Shown piece by piece: positions 4,939 through 5,165 of a stretch of 5,165 bases of DNA. The notes beneath the pieces were generated by a model. It ran no database searches. It was given only the letters and a program-made list of their open reading frames with translations, and was not told the DNA's origin. The stretch lies in contig USNJ01000149.1 in assembly GCA_900556055.1 (NCBI GenBank), positions 1 to 5,165 on the forward strand, in the 5' to 3' direction. Position numbers and translations under genes: made by a program. The stretch is from an uncultured Ruminococcus sp. (lineage in GTDB: Bacteria > Bacillota > Clostridia > Oscillospirales > Ruminococcaceae). How positions within the stretch are numbered: position 1 is the stretch's first letter; each line of letters starts with the position of its first letter.

Positions 4939-4967
4939 TTGATTTGATATCAGATCTCTGTTATCAT
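4939..4967 (+). promoter_or_regulatory. SigA promoter of the ABC transporter gene
   Basis: TTGATT (4939-4944) lies 17 bases before TATCAT (4962-4967), which is preceded by TGT, making an extended -10. The nine bases TGTTATCAT are identical to the degV extended -10. The predicted start near 4974 leaves a leader of about 19 bases containing the ribosome site. Confidence 0.7.
4945..4966. promoter_or_regulatory. 22-bp imperfect palindrome in the ABC promoter, candidate repressor operator
   Basis: The left arm TGATATCAG (4945-4953) and right arm CTGTTATCA (4958-4966) are inverted repeats with eight of nine positions matching around a 4-base centre. The palindrome fills the spacer and covers five bases of the -10, where a bound dimer would block RNA polymerase. 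Position and length suit a TetR- or MarR-type repressor, often found beside drug-type ABC exporters, but no such gene is in the window. Confidence 0.55.
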
Positions 4968-4992
4968 GTTGACAGAAGGAAGGACTGATACA

Positions 4993-5165
4993 ATGACTGT
5001 TATTAACGCAAAGGATCTTGTCAAGCAGTACGGTACATTCAGAGCTGTTGACGGGATATCATTCACCGCAGAAAAAGGCGAGCTTCTTGGATTTCTCGGC
5101 GTGAACGGCGCAGGCAAATCCACTACCGTCAATATGCTTTCAACACTTATCGAACCAAACGGCGG
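4993..5165 (+). CDS. ABC transporter ATP-binding protein, N-terminal part
   Basis: The first 57 codons of an ABC ATPase are present; the gene continues beyond the right edge. After [14 protein letters not shown] comes the A-loop aromatic Tyr13. The Walker A motif GVNGAGKST (36-44) has the P-loop Lys42. The form [12 protein letters not shown], with Val where many ABC proteins have Pro, is common in ABC-2 type exporter ATPases of the DrrA/CcmA class in Firmicutes. That would make the protein the cytoplasmic energy-supplying subunit of an efflux system, with the membrane partner expected downstream. The ATG has AGGAAGGA (4977-4984) eight bases upstream, an excellent ribosome site. It follows its own promoter with an operator-like palindrome. 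ATPase identity is certain; the transported substrate and exporter subtype are inferred. Walker B, signature and switch motifs lie outside the window. Confidence 0.92.
   Translation, partial: MTVINAKDLVKQYGTFRAVDGISFTAEKGELLGFLGVNGAGKSTTVNMLSTLIEPNG

Overview
The window looks like a piece of a Clostridia (Firmicutes) chromosome, probably from a fibre-degrading gut or rumen lineage such as Ruminococcus and its relatives. That placement is an inference. It rests on moderate GC, strong Shine-Dalgarno sites, near-consensus SigA promoters, a tRNA gene with an encoded CCA end, a DegV-family protein, and a GH113/GH9 glycosidase pair. No species can be named from the sequence alone.

Layout, left to right. 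At the extreme left edge (minus strand) is a scrap of an AviRa-like methyltransferase frame, running off the window just downstream of the degV terminator. Next comes degV (minus), with its own strong extended -10 promoter and an A/T-rich upstream tandem repeat. Then an AraC-family regulator (minus) is divergently transcribed from two overlapping glycoside hydrolase genes (plus): a GH113-type TIM-barrel enzyme and a GH9 enzyme with an N-terminal Ig-like domain. Next is a tRNA-Leu(CAA) gene with a perfect-consensus promoter and a strong terminator. The right edge holds the first 57 codons of an ABC-transporter ATPase with an operator-like palindrome in its promoter.

How the genes may work together. 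The AraC regulator has a cupin-type ligand-binding N-terminus and shares a 116-bp intergenic region with the GH113 gene, so it is the natural candidate regulator of the GH113-GH9 operon. Neither hydrolase has a signal peptide and both are rich in cysteine, so they most likely act in the cytoplasm on short imported beta-linked oligosaccharides (manno-, gluco- or mixed). No sugar transporter lies in the window. No terminator separates GH9 from tRNA-Leu, so the tRNA terminator may also end the hydrolase transcript. degV and the ABC gene are separate transcription units with no evident functional link to the sugar locus.

The least-explained signals are regulatory: a 22-bp imperfect palindrome filling the spacer and -10 of the ABC promoter, a 21-bp tandem direct repeat upstream of it, a perfect 9-bp inverted repeat around the -10 of the tRNA promoter, and the compact divergent promoter pair between araC and GH113. 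No clear new multi-gene system is visible. No stretch longer than 300 bases lacks a gene.
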